Shown here one piece after another: positions 42,618-53,591 of a DNA stretch of 64,000 nucleotides (position 1 is the first letter of the stretch; each line of letters begins with the position of its first letter). Location: the NCBI RefSeq assembly GCF_004614195.1, contig NZ_SPUM01000061.1:1-64000 (forward strand). Direction: 5' to 3'. This stretch comes from Massilia horti (GTDB taxonomy: Bacteria > Pseudomonadota > Gammaproteobacteria > Burkholderiales > Burkholderiaceae_D). Under the pieces are notes generated by a model. It was not told where the DNA came from. It saw nothing but the letters and a program-made list of their open reading frames with translations, and did not search any database. A program made the position numbers and the translations under genes.

Positions 42618-43865
42618 TTAAGCCTGCTCCAGCTCGAACGCACGATGCAGGGCGCGTACGGCCAGCTCCATGTACTTTTCGTCGATCAGCACCGAGATCT
42701 TGATCTCGGAAGTCGAGATCATCATGATGTTGATGCCCTCTTGCGACAGCGTGCGGAACATCTGCGAGGCAACGCCAACGTGGCTGCGCATGCCCACGCC
42801 CACCGCCGACACCTTCGACACCTTGGCGTCGCCCGTCACGCGCTGCGCGCCCAGCTCGGTCTTTACGCCTTCCAGGATGCTCACCGCCTTCTGGTAGTCG
42901 TTGCGCGGGACGGTGAAGGTGAAATCGGTCTTGCCGTCCACCGAGATGTTCTGGACGATCATGTCCACTTCGATGTTGGCGTCCGCGATTGGCCCCAGGA
43001 TCTGGAAGGCTACGCCCGGCTTGTCCGGCACGCCCAGGATCGTGATTTTTGCTTCGTCGCGCTGAAAGGCGATGCCGGAGATGACGGCTTGTTCCATGTT
43101 GGTTTCTTCCTCAAACGAAATCAGGGTGCCCGAGTTGGCTTCTTCTTCGAGCGGCATCAGGGGATCGGTCAGCGACGACAGCACGCGGGTCGGCACGCGG
43201 TAGTTGCCGGCAAACTCGACCGAGCGGGTCTGCAGGACCTTGGAACCAAGCGAGGCCAGTTCCAGCATTTCTTCGAACGTGATCTTGGTCAGGCGGCGCG
43301 CCTCTTCCACCACGCGCGGGTCGGTGGTGTAGACGCCGTCGACGTCGGTGTAGATCAGGCATTCGTCGGCCTTCATGGCGGCGGCGATCGCCACCGCCGA
43401 CGTATCCGAGCCGCCGCGGCCCAGGGTCGAGATGTTGCCTTCGTCGTCAACGCCCTGGAAACCGGTAATGATGACGATCTTGCCGGACTCGAGGTCGCTG
43501 CGCACGCGGGTGTCGTCGATCGACTGGATGCGCGCCTTGGTAAATGCCGAGTCGGTCTTGATGCCGACCTGCCAGCCGGTGTAGGAGACGGCATCCTTGC
43601 CGCGGGCCAGCAGCGCCATTGCCAGCAGGCCAACCGAGACCTGCTCACCGGTCGAGGCGATCATGTCCAGTTCGCGCGGGTCCGGTTGCGACATGATGTC
43701 TTTGGCCAGGCCAATCAGCCGGTTGGTTTCGCCGGCCATTGCGGACGGCACAACGATGATCTGGTGCCCTGCATCGTGCCACTTGGCCACCCGGGCCGCG
43801 ACGTTCTTGATACGGTCCGTCGAGCCCATCGACGTACCACCGTATTTGTGGACTATTAAAGCCAT
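42618..43865 (-). CDS. lysC: Aspartokinase
   Basis: A 415-residue aspartate kinase catalysing the first step of lysine, threonine, methionine and diaminopimelate synthesis. The kinase domain opens with IVHKYGGTSMGSTDRIKNVA and contains GRGGSDTSAVAIAAAMKADE. Two ACT regulatory domains follow from about residue 265 (ITILGVPDKPGVAFQILGPI; VGVGMRSHVGVASQMFRTL), as in feedback-inhibited single-function enzymes. The ATG at 43865 is used because the family N-terminus MALIVHKYGG begins there; the frame is open 29 codons further. Length is normal. Confidence 0.97.
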   Translation of the reverse strand: MALIVHKYGGTSMGSTDRIKNVAARVAKWHDAGHQIIVVPSAMAGETNRLIGLAKDIMSQPDPRELDMIASTGEQVSVGLLAMALLARGKDAVSYTGWQVGIKTDSAFTKARIQSIDDTRVRSDLESGKIVIITGFQGVDDEGNISTLGRGGSDTSAVAIAAAMKADECLIYTDVDGVYTTDPRVVEEARRLTKITFEEMLELASLGSKVLQTRSVEFAGNYRVPTRVLSSLTDPLMPLEEEANSGTLISFEEETNMEQAVISGIAFQRDEAKITILGVPDKPGVAFQILGPIADANIEVDMIVQNISVDGKTDFTFTVPRNDYQKAVSILEGVKTELGAQRVTGDAKVSKVSAVGVGMRSHVGVASQMFRTLSQEGINIMMISTSEIKISVLIDEKYMELAVRALHRAFELEQA

Positions 43866-43984
43866 GACAGTGAGTTTTCTAGCTTGTGAAGGATCAAAAG
43901 AGACTCTTACTCTAGCATGCTGCAACGCGCAATCACAAGACTCGGAGGCCAATAACCCTTATACGGAATGAAAATAAGGTAATT

Positions 43985-45409
43985 CTATTTTTGTACAGTT
44001 AACACTGTCCCGGCCTCCCAGCGCAGGCTGATGAATGGCCCCGGGCCTGCGCCAAAACGACGGCAGTCCATGCCCAGGCCGGCGGCAAACAGCAGCTCTT
44101 CATGGACGCTCACGATCGGCAGCCGCGTGCGCTCCCAGGCGGGAATGCCGCTGGCCTGGTAATGCGCCTTCAGGCTGCGGGTGGGCCGGTTCTCGGCGAG
44201 CTTGAGGCGCTCGCCACCCTTGCGAAAGTCGATCACGAGCGGCTGCGCGCGCAGCCATCCTGCATCGAAGCCCTGCTCCGCCCGGTCGAAGTGCAGCACG
44301 CCGCCATATGCCGGAAAGCGCAGCTGGTCTTGTCCAACCCAGCGGAAAGCCTCGCCATGCTTTTCGATGACGCCCTCGTCGTCCGGGTCGCGCATGCCTG
44401 CCAACTGCGCAAGCTTGGGCGTGATGAACAGCCGGCCGCGATGGCGCCGGATGTGGCAGTCGGGATGGGTGACGAGCAGTTGCGCGTCCTCGCGCGCCTC
44501 GAGCAGCTGGGCCACCATCTCGGTCAGCCAGGCGGTCGAGGGCATGCTGATGCCGCGCGTGCCGAACCAGTGGCGCAGCATGTTGTAGATGCGGTCCATG
44601 CTCAAGGCGCGCAGACGATTGACGTCGACCGCTTCGCCATCCAGGCACGCGCTCAGGTCCTGCTCGGCCAGTTCGGCGAGCATGCGCTGGGCGGATTGGG
44701 CGTGCGCCGCACTGCGCGCGAAGCGCTGGGCAAAACCCGGGAATGCCTGCTCCAGCGTCGGCATCACCTGGTGCCGCAGTGCGTTGCGGGCGTAACGCGG
44801 GTCGGCATTCGATTCATCATTCACCCAGGCGATCGCATGTTCGCCCGCATATGCCTCCAGTTCCGCGCGCGACAAGGACAGCAGCGGGCGGCCAACGACG
44901 ATATCCGGGCTGCCCAGCAGTTTGGGAGCGGTGTTGGCCCCGTCCATGCCGGACAGTCCAGCGGCGCCGGAGCCGCGCAGCAGTTGCAGCAGCACGGTTT
45001 CGGCCTGGTCGTCCAGATGGTGCGCAGTGAGCAGCAGGCCAACGCCGTGGGCAAGGCACATTTCGCCCAGCGCCGCGTAGCGCAGCTTGCGGGCCGCCGC
45101 TTCAACGCCGGACTTCGATTTTGCGACCGTGACGCGGCGATGGTCGAACGCCACGCCAAGCTGCGCGCAGCTGTGCTCACAGTGCGCCAGCCAGGTATCC
45201 GCGTTGGGACTTAGGCCGTGATGAACATGGAACGCGAACAGCACCATGCCCTGCTCGCGCGCATACGTGTGCGCCAGCTGCAGCAGCACGGAAGAATCCA
45301 GGCCGCCGCTTAAGGCCATGGCAATCGCTTGGGGGGAGGTGTCCGCGCGCAGCGCATCGAGCGAGCGCGCAAAGGTTGCCGGAACCTGTCCGGCGCTGTT
45401 ACGTGTCAC
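43985..45409 (-). CDS. tilS: tRNA(Ile)-lysidine synthase
   Basis: A 474-residue PP-loop ATPase that converts C34 of the AUA-decoding tRNA-Ile to lysidine. The ATP-binding signature is [17 protein letters not shown]. Further family blocks are [32 protein letters not shown], and [20 protein letters not shown]. The TilS central and C-terminal domains follow ([20 protein letters not shown]). It overlaps accA by 4 bp, the usual beta-proteobacterial arrangement. Confidence 0.96.
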   Translation of the reverse strand: MTRNSAGQVPATFARSLDALRADTSPQAIAMALSGGLDSSVLLQLAHTYAREQGMVLFAFHVHHGLSPNADTWLAHCEHSCAQLGVAFDHRRVTVAKSKSGVEAAARKLRYAALGEMCLAHGVGLLLTAHHLDDQAETVLLQLLRGSGAAGLSGMDGANTAPKLLGSPDIVVGRPLLSLSRAELEAYAGEHAIAWVNDESNADPRYARNALRHQVMPTLEQAFPGFAQRFARSAAHAQSAQRMLAELAEQDLSACLDGEAVDVNRLRALSMDRIYNMLRHWFGTRGISMPSTAWLTEMVAQLLEAREDAQLLVTHPDCHIRRHRGRLFITPKLAQLAGMRDPDDEGVIEKHGEAFRWVGQDQLRFPAYGGVLHFDRAEQGFDAGWLRAQPLVIDFRKGGERLKLAENRPTRSLKAHYQASGIPAWERTRLPIVSVHEELLFAAGLGMDCRRFGAGPGPFISLRWEAGTVLTVQK

Positions 45410-46386
45410 TCTTCGTTGCTTGGAGTCGTTTCCTTGAACTTACCGTAGCTCATCAGCTTCTGGTGACGGGCTTCGAGCAGGTCCTTGGTCTTCACGCCCT
45501 GGAACTGGCGCAGGGTGTCGGCCAGCGCGCGCTTGAGCAGCACTGCCATCTGCTTGGGATCGCGGTGGGCGCCGCCCAGCGGCTCGCTGACGATTTTGTC
45601 GATCAGGCCCATGGCCTTGAGGCGGTGTGCGGTCAGGCCCAGTGCGTCGGCGGCGTCGGCCGCGCGCTCCGAAGTCTTCCACAGGATCGATGCGCAGCCT
45701 TCCGGCGAGATCACCGAATAGGTCGCGTACTGCAGCATCAGCACCGCGTCGCCAACGGCAATCGCGAGCGCGCCGCCGGAGCCGCCTTCGCCGATGATGG
45801 TGGCGATCAGCGGCACCTTCAGTTCGGCCATCACGTACAGGTTGTGGCCGATCGCTTCCGACTGGCCGCGCTCTTCGGCGTCGATGCCGGGGAAGGCGCC
45901 CGGGGTGTCGACGAAGGTGAAGATCGGCAGGTTGAATTTTTCGGCCAGCTTCATCAGGCGCATCGCCTTGCGGTAGCCTTCCGGCTTGGGCATGCCGAAG
46001 TTGCGCAGCGCGCGCTCCTTGGTGTCGCGCCCTTTCTGGTGGCCGATGACCATGCAAGCCTGGCCGTTAAAGCGCGCCAGGCCGCCAATGATCGACTGGT
46101 CGTCGGCAAAGCTGCGGTCGCCGTGCAGTTCGTGGAAATCGGTGAAGATCGCGTTCACGTAGTCCATGGTGTACGGACGCTGCGGGTGGCGCGCGATCTG
46201 CGACACCTGCCAAGGGGTCAGCTTGGCGTAGATGTCCTTGGTCAGCTGCTGGCTCTTCTTGGCCAGTCTGTCGATCTCTTCGGAGATGTCGACGGCCGAG
46301 TCGTCCTGGACGAACCGCAGCTCTTCGATCTTGGTATCGAGCTCGGCAATCGGCTGTTCAAAACTGAGGAAAGTTGTTTTGGTCAT
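45406..46386 (-). CDS. accA: Acetyl-CoA carboxylase carboxyltransferase subunit alpha
   Basis: A 326-residue carboxyltransferase alpha subunit that, with AccD, transfers CO2 from biotin to acetyl-CoA for fatty acid synthesis. The N-terminal coiled coil ([16 protein letters not shown]) is followed by the crotonase-fold core with [40 protein letters not shown] and [16 protein letters not shown]. The start at MTKTTFL (46386) is preferred over an in-frame ATG 11 codons upstream. Length is normal. Confidence 0.97.
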   Translation of the reverse strand: MTKTTFLSFEQPIAELDTKIEELRFVQDDSAVDISEEIDRLAKKSQQLTKDIYAKLTPWQVSQIARHPQRPYTMDYVNAIFTDFHELHGDRSFADDQSIIGGLARFNGQACMVIGHQKGRDTKERALRNFGMPKPEGYRKAMRLMKLAEKFNLPIFTFVDTPGAFPGIDAEERGQSEAIGHNLYVMAELKVPLIATIIGEGGSGGALAIAVGDAVLMLQYATYSVISPEGCASILWKTSERAADAADALGLTAHRLKAMGLIDKIVSEPLGGAHRDPKQMAVLLKRALADTLRQFQGVKTKDLLEARHQKLMSYGKFKETTPSNEE

Positions 46387-46444
46387 TGTACCTCCGGGAT
46401 TGTTTCTTGGCCGCAGCATTGCCTCGCTTGCGGCGATAAGGGCG

Positions 46445-47104
46445 TTATTCTACCGGAACCGGATCGAGGCTACGCCATAAATACCAGGTAGCAACAGTTC
46501 GCCACGGTTCCCAGTTGGCCGCCACCTCGCGCGCATCGCTGCGCGAGACGGGCTCGCCCGAGAAGTAGTTCTGGCTGATGCCTTGGATCAGGCCGGCGTC
46601 GTCCAGCGGGAGCACGTTCGGCCGCAGAAGATTAAATATCAAAAACATCTCGGCTGTCCAGCGGGTAATACCACGAATCTGGACCAGCTCCGCGATCACC
46701 GCCTCGTCGTCCATCTCGGACCAGAGGTTGGCGTGCACCCGCTTGGCCTTGAAATGGTCGGCCAGGTCGAGGATGTATTCGGTCTTGCGCTTGGATAGCC
46801 CGCAGCCGGCCAGCTGTTCGGCCCCGGCCTTGATCACCTGGCTGGGTGACATCTTCGGGCAGATCAGCTGCAGCTTGGCCCAGGCCGCATCGGCCGCCTT
46901 GGGCGTGACCTGCTGCCCCACGACCGAACGCGCAAGGGTGGTGAAGGGGTCGGGATGGCCGCGCAAATGCATGTCGCCGAACTGGGGAATGAGCTTTTTC
47001 ATGATGCGGTCGCGCTTCATGAGTTCAGCTTTCGCTTCCACCCAGTACGGTGGCACCTCGAGCATGGGCGAGGCGTCGCCGGCGTTGTCCTTGATTGCTG
47101 CCAT
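46445..47104 (-). CDS. DNA-3-methyladenine glycosylase-type HhH-GPD protein
   Basis: A 219-residue base-excision glycosylase of the helix-hairpin-helix-GPD family. Visible blocks are [20 protein letters not shown], the HhH region [20 protein letters not shown] and the catalytic Asp region [15 protein letters not shown]. No FeS-cluster cysteines are present, which fits the AlkA/MAG group rather than EndoIII. Its stop and the cysS stop side abut (1-bp spacing to cysS), and the gene order with accA supports the assignment. Confidence 0.9.
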   Translation of the reverse strand: MAAIKDNAGDASPMLEVPPYWVEAKAELMKRDRIMKKLIPQFGDMHLRGHPDPFTTLARSVVGQQVTPKAADAAWAKLQLICPKMSPSQVIKAGAEQLAGCGLSKRKTEYILDLADHFKAKRVHANLWSEMDDEAVIAELVQIRGITRWTAEMFLIFNLLRPNVLPLDDAGLIQGISQNYFSGEPVSRSDAREVAANWEPWRTVATWYLWRSLDPVPVE

Positions 47105-48502
<1,398 letters not shown>

Positions 48503-48747
48503 CAGACTCTTGGGGGTGTTACCGAGGGCGACGACGAACTGGCGCGCCACCATGCGGGAGCGCGCCAGTTCAGGGACATGCGTCGAGATCGCCAGGACCC
48601 TCTGTGTTGTTCTTCTTTGTTAAAATGGGACGGTTCGTCACGGAGTATAGCATTGATAAAAACCCGGCTGGCCGCATCCCGCCGAGCTTTATTTTTCCAA
48701 AGCAGACTTGACAGCGCGCGCTGGCGCGTTCCACGAGAGGAAGCCTG

Positions 48748-49353
48748 ATGCAATCATTCAAACAATCCCGCCCTTCCCTGCTGGGCAAAATCGCACTTGG
48801 CGTGTGCGCCCTGGCCCTGTCGTCCGCGGCCCTTGCAGAGCCCGTGGTGTCGATGAAAACGTCGATGGGCGAGATTGTGCTCGAACTGGACCAGGAAAAA
48901 GCGCCCATCACAGTGGCCAACTTCCTGAAATACGCGAAGTCGGGCTTTTACAAGGGCACGATCTTCCAGCGCGTGATCGACGGCTTCATGATCCAGGGCG
49001 GCGGCGTGGACGCCAATCTGGTGCAAAAGCGCACCAACAAGCCGATCAAGAACGAATCGAACAACGGCCTGTCGAACCAGCCTTACACCATCGCCATGGC
49101 GCGTGAGGATCATCCGGACACGGCCACCTCGCAGTTCTTCATTAACGTGAACGACAACTCGGGGCTCGATTACCCCGGCCCCAAAGGCAACGGCGGCTAC
49201 ACGGTGTTCGGCAAGGTGATCAAGGGCCAGGACGTGGTCGACAAGATCAAGAGCGTGGTCGTGGACGACGTGCGCGGCTTTCAAAACGTGCCGGTCACAC
49301 CGATCGTGATCAAGTCCGTCACCGTCGTCAAATCGGACAACGCGGTAAAATAA
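48748..49353 (+). CDS. ppiA: Periplasmic peptidyl-prolyl cis-trans isomerase (cyclophilin)
   Basis: A 201-residue cyclophilin with a signal peptide (LGKIALGVCALALSSAALA), so it acts in the periplasm. The domain starts VVSMKTSMGEIVLELDQEKA and has the catalytic blocks FYKGTIFQRVIDGFMIQGGG and TSQFFINVNDNSGLDYP. It is followed 30 bp later by the cytoplasmic paralogue ppiB; both are divergent from cysS. Confidence 0.94.
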   Translation: MQSFKQSRPSLLGKIALGVCALALSSAALAEPVVSMKTSMGEIVLELDQEKAPITVANFLKYAKSGFYKGTIFQRVIDGFMIQGGGVDANLVQKRTNKPIKNESNNGLSNQPYTIAMAREDHPDTATSQFFINVNDNSGLDYPGPKGNGGYTVFGKVIKGQDVVDKIKSVVVDDVRGFQNVPVTPIVIKSVTVVKSDNAVK

Positions 49354-49383
49354 CGAATCCGCAACAATAACCAAGGAACAAAT

Positions 49384-49875
49384 ATGGCCACCGTACTCAT
49401 GACCACCAACAAGGGCAACATCACCATCGAGCTCGACGAGGCGAAAGCGCCCAAGACCGTTGCCAACTTCCTGCACTACGTGAACAACGGCCACTACACC
49501 AACACCATCTTCCACCGTGTAATTCCGAACTTCATGATCCAGGGTGGCGGCTTTGAACCGGGCATGAAGCAAAAGCCGACCGACCAGACCGTCGAGAACG
49601 AAGCGAAGAACGGCCTGAAGAACGACAAGTACACGATCGCCATGGCCCGCACCTCGGCCCCGCACTCGGCATCGGCCCAGTTCTTCATCAACACCGCCAA
49701 CAACGCCTTCCTCGACTACCCGGGCCAGGACGGCTGGGGCTACGCCGTGTTCGGCCAGGTCACCTCGGGCCAGGAAGTGGTCGACGAAATCGCCAAGGTC
49801 CGCACCTCGCGCAGCGGCATGCACTCGGACGTGCCGGTCGATAACGTCGTGATCGAGAAGGTCGAAGTCGTTTAA
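49384..49875 (+). CDS. ppiB: Cytoplasmic peptidyl-prolyl cis-trans isomerase B
   Basis: A 163-residue cyclophilin without a signal peptide. Catalytic motifs are HYTNTIFHRVIPNFMIQGGG, APHSASAQFFINTANNAFLD and WGYAVFGQVTSGQEVVDEI. Length and sequence fit PpiB. An upstream AAGGAAC provides the ribosome site. It lies between ppiA and lpxH on the plus strand. Confidence 0.95.
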   Translation: MATVLMTTNKGNITIELDEAKAPKTVANFLHYVNNGHYTNTIFHRVIPNFMIQGGGFEPGMKQKPTDQTVENEAKNGLKNDKYTIAMARTSAPHSASAQFFINTANNAFLDYPGQDGWGYAVFGQVTSGQEVVDEIAKVRTSRSGMHSDVPVDNVVIEKVEVV

Positions 49876-49919
49876 GTTTAAGGTTCGAAAAGCGCAAGCG
49901 TGCTCCAAGCATCGTTCCG

Positions 49920-50693
49920 ATGACAATATCCGCGGCCTCGGCGGCAGCCCCGCTCGCGCTCTTCATCTCCGACCTGCACCTGCAGGAATCCCATCCGCGC
50001 ACGGCCGAAGCGTTCTTCCGCTTCCTGGCCGAGCGCGCGTCACAGGCCCAGGCGCTGTACCTGCTGGGCGACATCTTCGAATACTGGGCCGGCGACGACG
50101 ACCTCGATACAGATTTTCACCAGCGCGTGATTGGCGCGCTGCGCGATCTTTGCCAGGCGGGCGTGCGCGTGTACTGGATTGCCGGGAACCGTGATTTTTT
50201 GGTCGGCCCCGAATTCGCCCGCGCGGCCGGGCTCACGCTGCTAGTCGAGCCGCACCTGATTGAGGCCGGCGGACAGCGCATCGTGCTGGTGCACGGCGAC
50301 GCCGAATGCACGGGCGACACCAAGTACATGGAATTTCGCGCGCAAGTACGGCAACCGGCGTGGCAGCAGCAGTTCCTGGCCATGCCGCTGGACAAGCGCA
50401 AAGCCATCATCGCGGGCCTGCGCGAAGGCAGCCGCGAAGCGCATGCCACCAAGTCCTACGAGATGATGGACGTGACGCCTGACGCGATCGAAGAGCTGTT
50501 CGCCTCGACCGGGGCGGACGTCGTCATCCACGGCCACACGCACCGCCCCGCCCTGCATCAGATCGGCGACAAGCGCCGTTACGTGCTGCCCGATTGGGAG
50601 CTCGATGCAGAACCGCGGCGCGGCGGGTGGATCACGCTTGGCGCGGGCGGCGACATCACCCGCCACGACCTCGACGGTCACACCCGGCTGTGA
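49920..50693 (+). CDS. lpxH: UDP-2,3-diacylglucosamine diphosphatase
   Basis: A 257-residue calcineurin-like phosphoesterase that makes lipid X in lipid A synthesis, at the inner membrane's cytoplasmic face. Metal motifs are all present: ALFISDLHLQE, YLLGDIFEYWAGDDD, WIAGNRDFLVG, VLVHGDAECTGD and VIHGHTHRPALHQI. The length is near normal for LpxH. It follows ppiB by 44 bp, the conserved neighbourhood in Burkholderiales. Confidence 0.95.
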   Translation: MTISAASAAAPLALFISDLHLQESHPRTAEAFFRFLAERASQAQALYLLGDIFEYWAGDDDLDTDFHQRVIGALRDLCQAGVRVYWIAGNRDFLVGPEFARAAGLTLLVEPHLIEAGGQRIVLVHGDAECTGDTKYMEFRAQVRQPAWQQQFLAMPLDKRKAIIAGLREGSREAHATKSYEMMDVTPDAIEELFASTGADVVIHGHTHRPALHQIGDKRRYVLPDWELDAEPRRGGWITLGAGGDITRHDLDGHTRL

Positions 50694-50711
50694 TACTTGG
50701 GGCGCGAGCGC

Positions 50712-51266
50712 CTATTCCTCCCGTGGCCACGCCGCATCAGCATTGTCCTGCTCCAGATACACGGCGCCGTCCGGCCCGCGCCTCACGAAAGTGATGCCCG
50801 GCTCCTCTTCCTCCAGCTTGCGCAGCTCCAGTTCCTCAGCCGATAACCGGGGCGCGCCGTCAAGCCGGCGCCGTATCTCGCGCGCCTGGTCGAACCGCTC
50901 GAACGCCTGCGCGAAAATCGCCCTGAGTTCCTGAGCTTCCCAGGGCTTGGCCAGGTAGCGGAATATTTCGGCGCGATTGATTGCGTTGCTGACCTCGCCG
51001 AAGTCGCTTGACGCGCTGAGCACGATGCGCACGGCATCGGGCTGCAGGCGCTTGACCACTTGCAAAAACTCGGCGCCGTTCAGGCCGGGCATGCGGTAAT
51101 CCGACATCACGACGTCGAACCACACCTCGCCGCATCGCAGCAGTGCCAGTTCGGGGTCGGAAAAGGTCTCCAGGCGTACGTCCTCACCGTGGAAGAGCGG
51201 CAGCATCGCCCGTTCCAGGGCGCGCAGCACCAGCGCGTCATCGTCGACCAGCATCACGCGCCTCAT
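50712..51266 (-). CDS. Stand-alone receiver-domain response regulator
   Basis: A 184-residue protein. The receiver domain (residues 1-125) has MLVDDDALVLRALER, the phospho-acceptor in VVMSDYRMPGLNG and a Lys in YLAKPWEAQEL. The C-terminal 60 residues are charged and lack a DNA-binding motif. The receiver is of the RpfG-associated type. It is the last gene of a six-gene overlapping operon; its ATG overlaps the stop of the HD-GYP gene by 4 bp. Confidence 0.9.
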   Translation of the reverse strand: MRRVMLVDDDALVLRALERAMLPLFHGEDVRLETFSDPELALLRCGEVWFDVVMSDYRMPGLNGAEFLQVVKRLQPDAVRIVLSASSDFGEVSNAINRAEIFRYLAKPWEAQELRAIFAQAFERFDQAREIRRRLDGAPRLSAEELELRKLEEEEPGITFVRRGPDGAVYLEQDNADAAWPREE

Positions 51267-52555
51267 TGTGTCGCCCCTTCCAGATTCACGTACACGGTCA
51301 ACACCGTGTCGGTCAGCTTCTCGAATTCCGACAACTGCCGGATCATGCGCTCGGTGAGCACGTGCTCGGCCGAGAGCAGCAGCGAACCGTCGCCGCGCAC
51401 AAGGTCGCGCGAGGTGCGCATCCCCGGATGCAGTTCGTGCACGCGCCGCGCCCAGTCATGCTTCGGTTCCACCGGGACCCGGCCGGATGTCAGCTCCTCG
51501 AACGCGGCCACCACCATCGGGTCGTAGCGCTTGCCCCGGCTGTCGATCACGAGCTTTGCGGCCTGTTCCGGCCGCAGGCTGTGTTCGGCCAACACCCCGA
51601 TCTGCAGGTTGTCGTAGTCGCTCGCCAGCGCCAAAATCCGCGCGCCGAGGGGGATGTCGAGCCCGGCGAGCCGGTCGGGAAAGCCTTCGCCATCGAAGCG
51701 CTCCTGGTGCGACCGCACGAGCGTCGCCGCCTCACGCAGCTCTTCAAGCGGCATCAAGAGCTGCTCGCCGCGCTCCGGGTAGCGCCGGTACAGCCCCAGC
51801 AGCTCGCCGTTCATGCGCGATACCGGCATCTCGAGCATGGCGTCGGCAAAGCCAACTTTGCCGATGTTGTGCAGCAGGCCGGCGATGAAGATCAGCTGGG
51901 TGTCGCGCGCGTCCACGTCCAGCCGCCGCGCCAGGCGCCGCGCGAGGTCCGCCACGCGCCGCGAATGACCGGCCAGCTTGGCGCAGCGCAGCTCGATGAT
52001 GCTCGAGAAGACCTGGATCGACGTGAGGAAGTTGCGCTTGAGCTTGTCGTTGGACGCTTCCAATTGCGCGGTGCGCGCCGCCACCTTGGCTTCCAGGCTT
52101 TGGTTCAACTCGCGCAGCCGTTCGTTCTGGCTCTGGGTCAGCGCCTCCAGTCGCCGCTGCTCCTCCACCAGGGCCTTGCGTTCGAGCGCGTGGCGCACCA
52201 CCAGCGACATCTCGTGGTCGTCCCACGGTTTGGTGATGTAGCGGTGGATCTCGCCGCGGTTGACGGCGTCGAGGATCAGCCGCACATCGGCATTACCCGT
52301 CAGCAAAAGCCGCATGCTGTCGGGCGAGCGCAGGCGCACCTGCTCGAGGAACTCGACGCCGTCCATCTCCGGCATGCGCATGTCGGAAATCACCACATCC
52401 ACCGGCCGGGTTTCCAGCAGTGCCAGACCGGCGCGGGCGCTCTCTTCGGTCAGCACCTCGTAGCCCTGGGTGCGGAACAGGCGCCGCAGCGCGGACAGGA
52501 TGTGCTTCTCGTCGTCCACGCACAGCACGGTGCGGCTTTCCCGCACTGCGCTCAT
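51263..52555 (-). CDS. Receiver-HD-GYP protein with degenerate active site
   Basis: A 430-residue protein. The receiver domain (VLCVDDEKHILSALRRLF; VVISDMRMPEMDG; YITKPWDDHE) is followed by a coiled coil (residues about 135-195) and an HD-GYP-like domain. The HD pair reads His229-Asn230 (GLLHNIGKVGF) instead of His-Asp. The HHE block reads SHQE (His283, Gln284), and GYP reads GFP (291-293). Loss of metal ligands suggests reduced or no c-di-GMP phosphodiesterase activity. Both ends overlap neighbouring genes by 4 bp. Confidence 0.9.
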   Translation of the reverse strand: MSAVRESRTVLCVDDEKHILSALRRLFRTQGYEVLTEESARAGLALLETRPVDVVISDMRMPEMDGVEFLEQVRLRSPDSMRLLLTGNADVRLILDAVNRGEIHRYITKPWDDHEMSLVVRHALERKALVEEQRRLEALTQSQNERLRELNQSLEAKVAARTAQLEASNDKLKRNFLTSIQVFSSIIELRCAKLAGHSRRVADLARRLARRLDVDARDTQLIFIAGLLHNIGKVGFADAMLEMPVSRMNGELLGLYRRYPERGEQLLMPLEELREAATLVRSHQERFDGEGFPDRLAGLDIPLGARILALASDYDNLQIGVLAEHSLRPEQAAKLVIDSRGKRYDPMVVAAFEELTSGRVPVEPKHDWARRVHELHPGMRTSRDLVRGDGSLLLSAEHVLTERMIRQLSEFEKLTDTVLTVYVNLEGATQ

Positions 52556-53583
52556 TGCTGCCCCTCCCCTGCGCCGCCTTGCTGGCGGATCGGCAGCGTG
52601 ATGCGGAAGGTCGTGCCCTGCCCGGGTTCGCTCTGCGCCTCGATCTGGCCGTTGTGCTTCTGGATGATCCCGTATGAGAGCGACAACCCGAGCCCGGTCC
52701 CGCTGCCGATCGGCTTAGTAGTGAAGAACGGGTCGAAGATGCGCGACAGGATGTCCTTCGGAATCCCGGCGCCCGTGTCCGAAATCTCGACCCAGACATG
52801 TTCCCCCTCGCAGCCGGTGCGGATCGTGATCACGCCGCGCTCTCCGGTGATGGCATGCGCGCCGTTGACCACGATATTCATGATCACCTGGTTGATGTGC
52901 GATGGCTGGCACTCGATTTCGGGTATGTCGCCATACTCCTTGACCACGTCGGCCTTGTACTTGACCTCGTTGGCCACGATGTTGAGCGTCGAGTCGATCC
53001 CCGCGTGCAGGTTGGCCCACTGCCATTCCAGGGTCGCATCCGCGCGCGAGAAGTCCTTCAGGTCCTGTACGATCTTGCGCACCCGGGTGATGCCTTCGCG
53101 CGATTCCTGCATCATCAGCGGAATGTCCTCGATCAGGAAGTCGATGTCCAGCTCATCGCGCAGCGCGCTCACCTTCTCCAGAACCGCCCGCTCGCCGATG
53201 CTGGCCTCGGCCTGTTGGTAGGCCTCCAGCATCGACAGCAGGCGCGCGATGTAGGTGCCGAGCGTCTCGAAGTTGGAGAACACGTAGCCGATCGGGTTGT
53301 TGATCTCATGGGCCACGCCGGCCGCGAGCTGGCCGATCGAGGCCAGCTTTTCGGACTGGATCAGCTGTTCCTGCGCCATCGACAGCCGCGCATTGAGCTC
53401 GGTAAGCTCGTTGTTACGCCGGGTGAGTTCCGCCTCGGCGGCGTCGCGCTTGCGGATGTCCTCCTCCAGCCGCTGCAGGGCCGGCTCCAGTTCTTTGGTG
53501 CGGTTCGCGGCCAGCACCAGCGCCTCCAGCTCGCCGAGGCGGGCGGCGCTGCGCGGTTCATTGAAATCGGATGCATTGTCCAT
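52552..53583 (-). CDS. Soluble sensor histidine kinase
   Basis: A 343-residue kinase with no membrane segment. An N-terminal coiled coil (residues 15-75, LEALVLAANRTKELEPALQR) leads into the H box LAAGVAHEINNPIGYVFSNF. The ATPase domain has an N box (NQVIMNIVVNGAHAI), a G1 box (ISDTGAGIPKDI), an F box (FDPFFTTKPIG) and a G2 box (SGTGLGLSLSYGII). Active-site residues are intact. It probably phosphorylates one of the receiver proteins encoded in the same operon. It overlaps the HD-GYP gene by 4 bp and sits 8 bp after the HDOD gene. Confidence 0.93.
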   Translation of the reverse strand: MDNASDFNEPRSAARLGELEALVLAANRTKELEPALQRLEEDIRKRDAAEAELTRRNNELTELNARLSMAQEQLIQSEKLASIGQLAAGVAHEINNPIGYVFSNFETLGTYIARLLSMLEAYQQAEASIGERAVLEKVSALRDELDIDFLIEDIPLMMQESREGITRVRKIVQDLKDFSRADATLEWQWANLHAGIDSTLNIVANEVKYKADVVKEYGDIPEIECQPSHINQVIMNIVVNGAHAITGERGVITIRTGCEGEHVWVEISDTGAGIPKDILSRIFDPFFTTKPIGSGTGLGLSLSYGIIQKHNGQIEAQSEPGQGTTFRITLPIRQQGGAGEGQQ

Positions 53584-53591
53584 ATCGTTCC

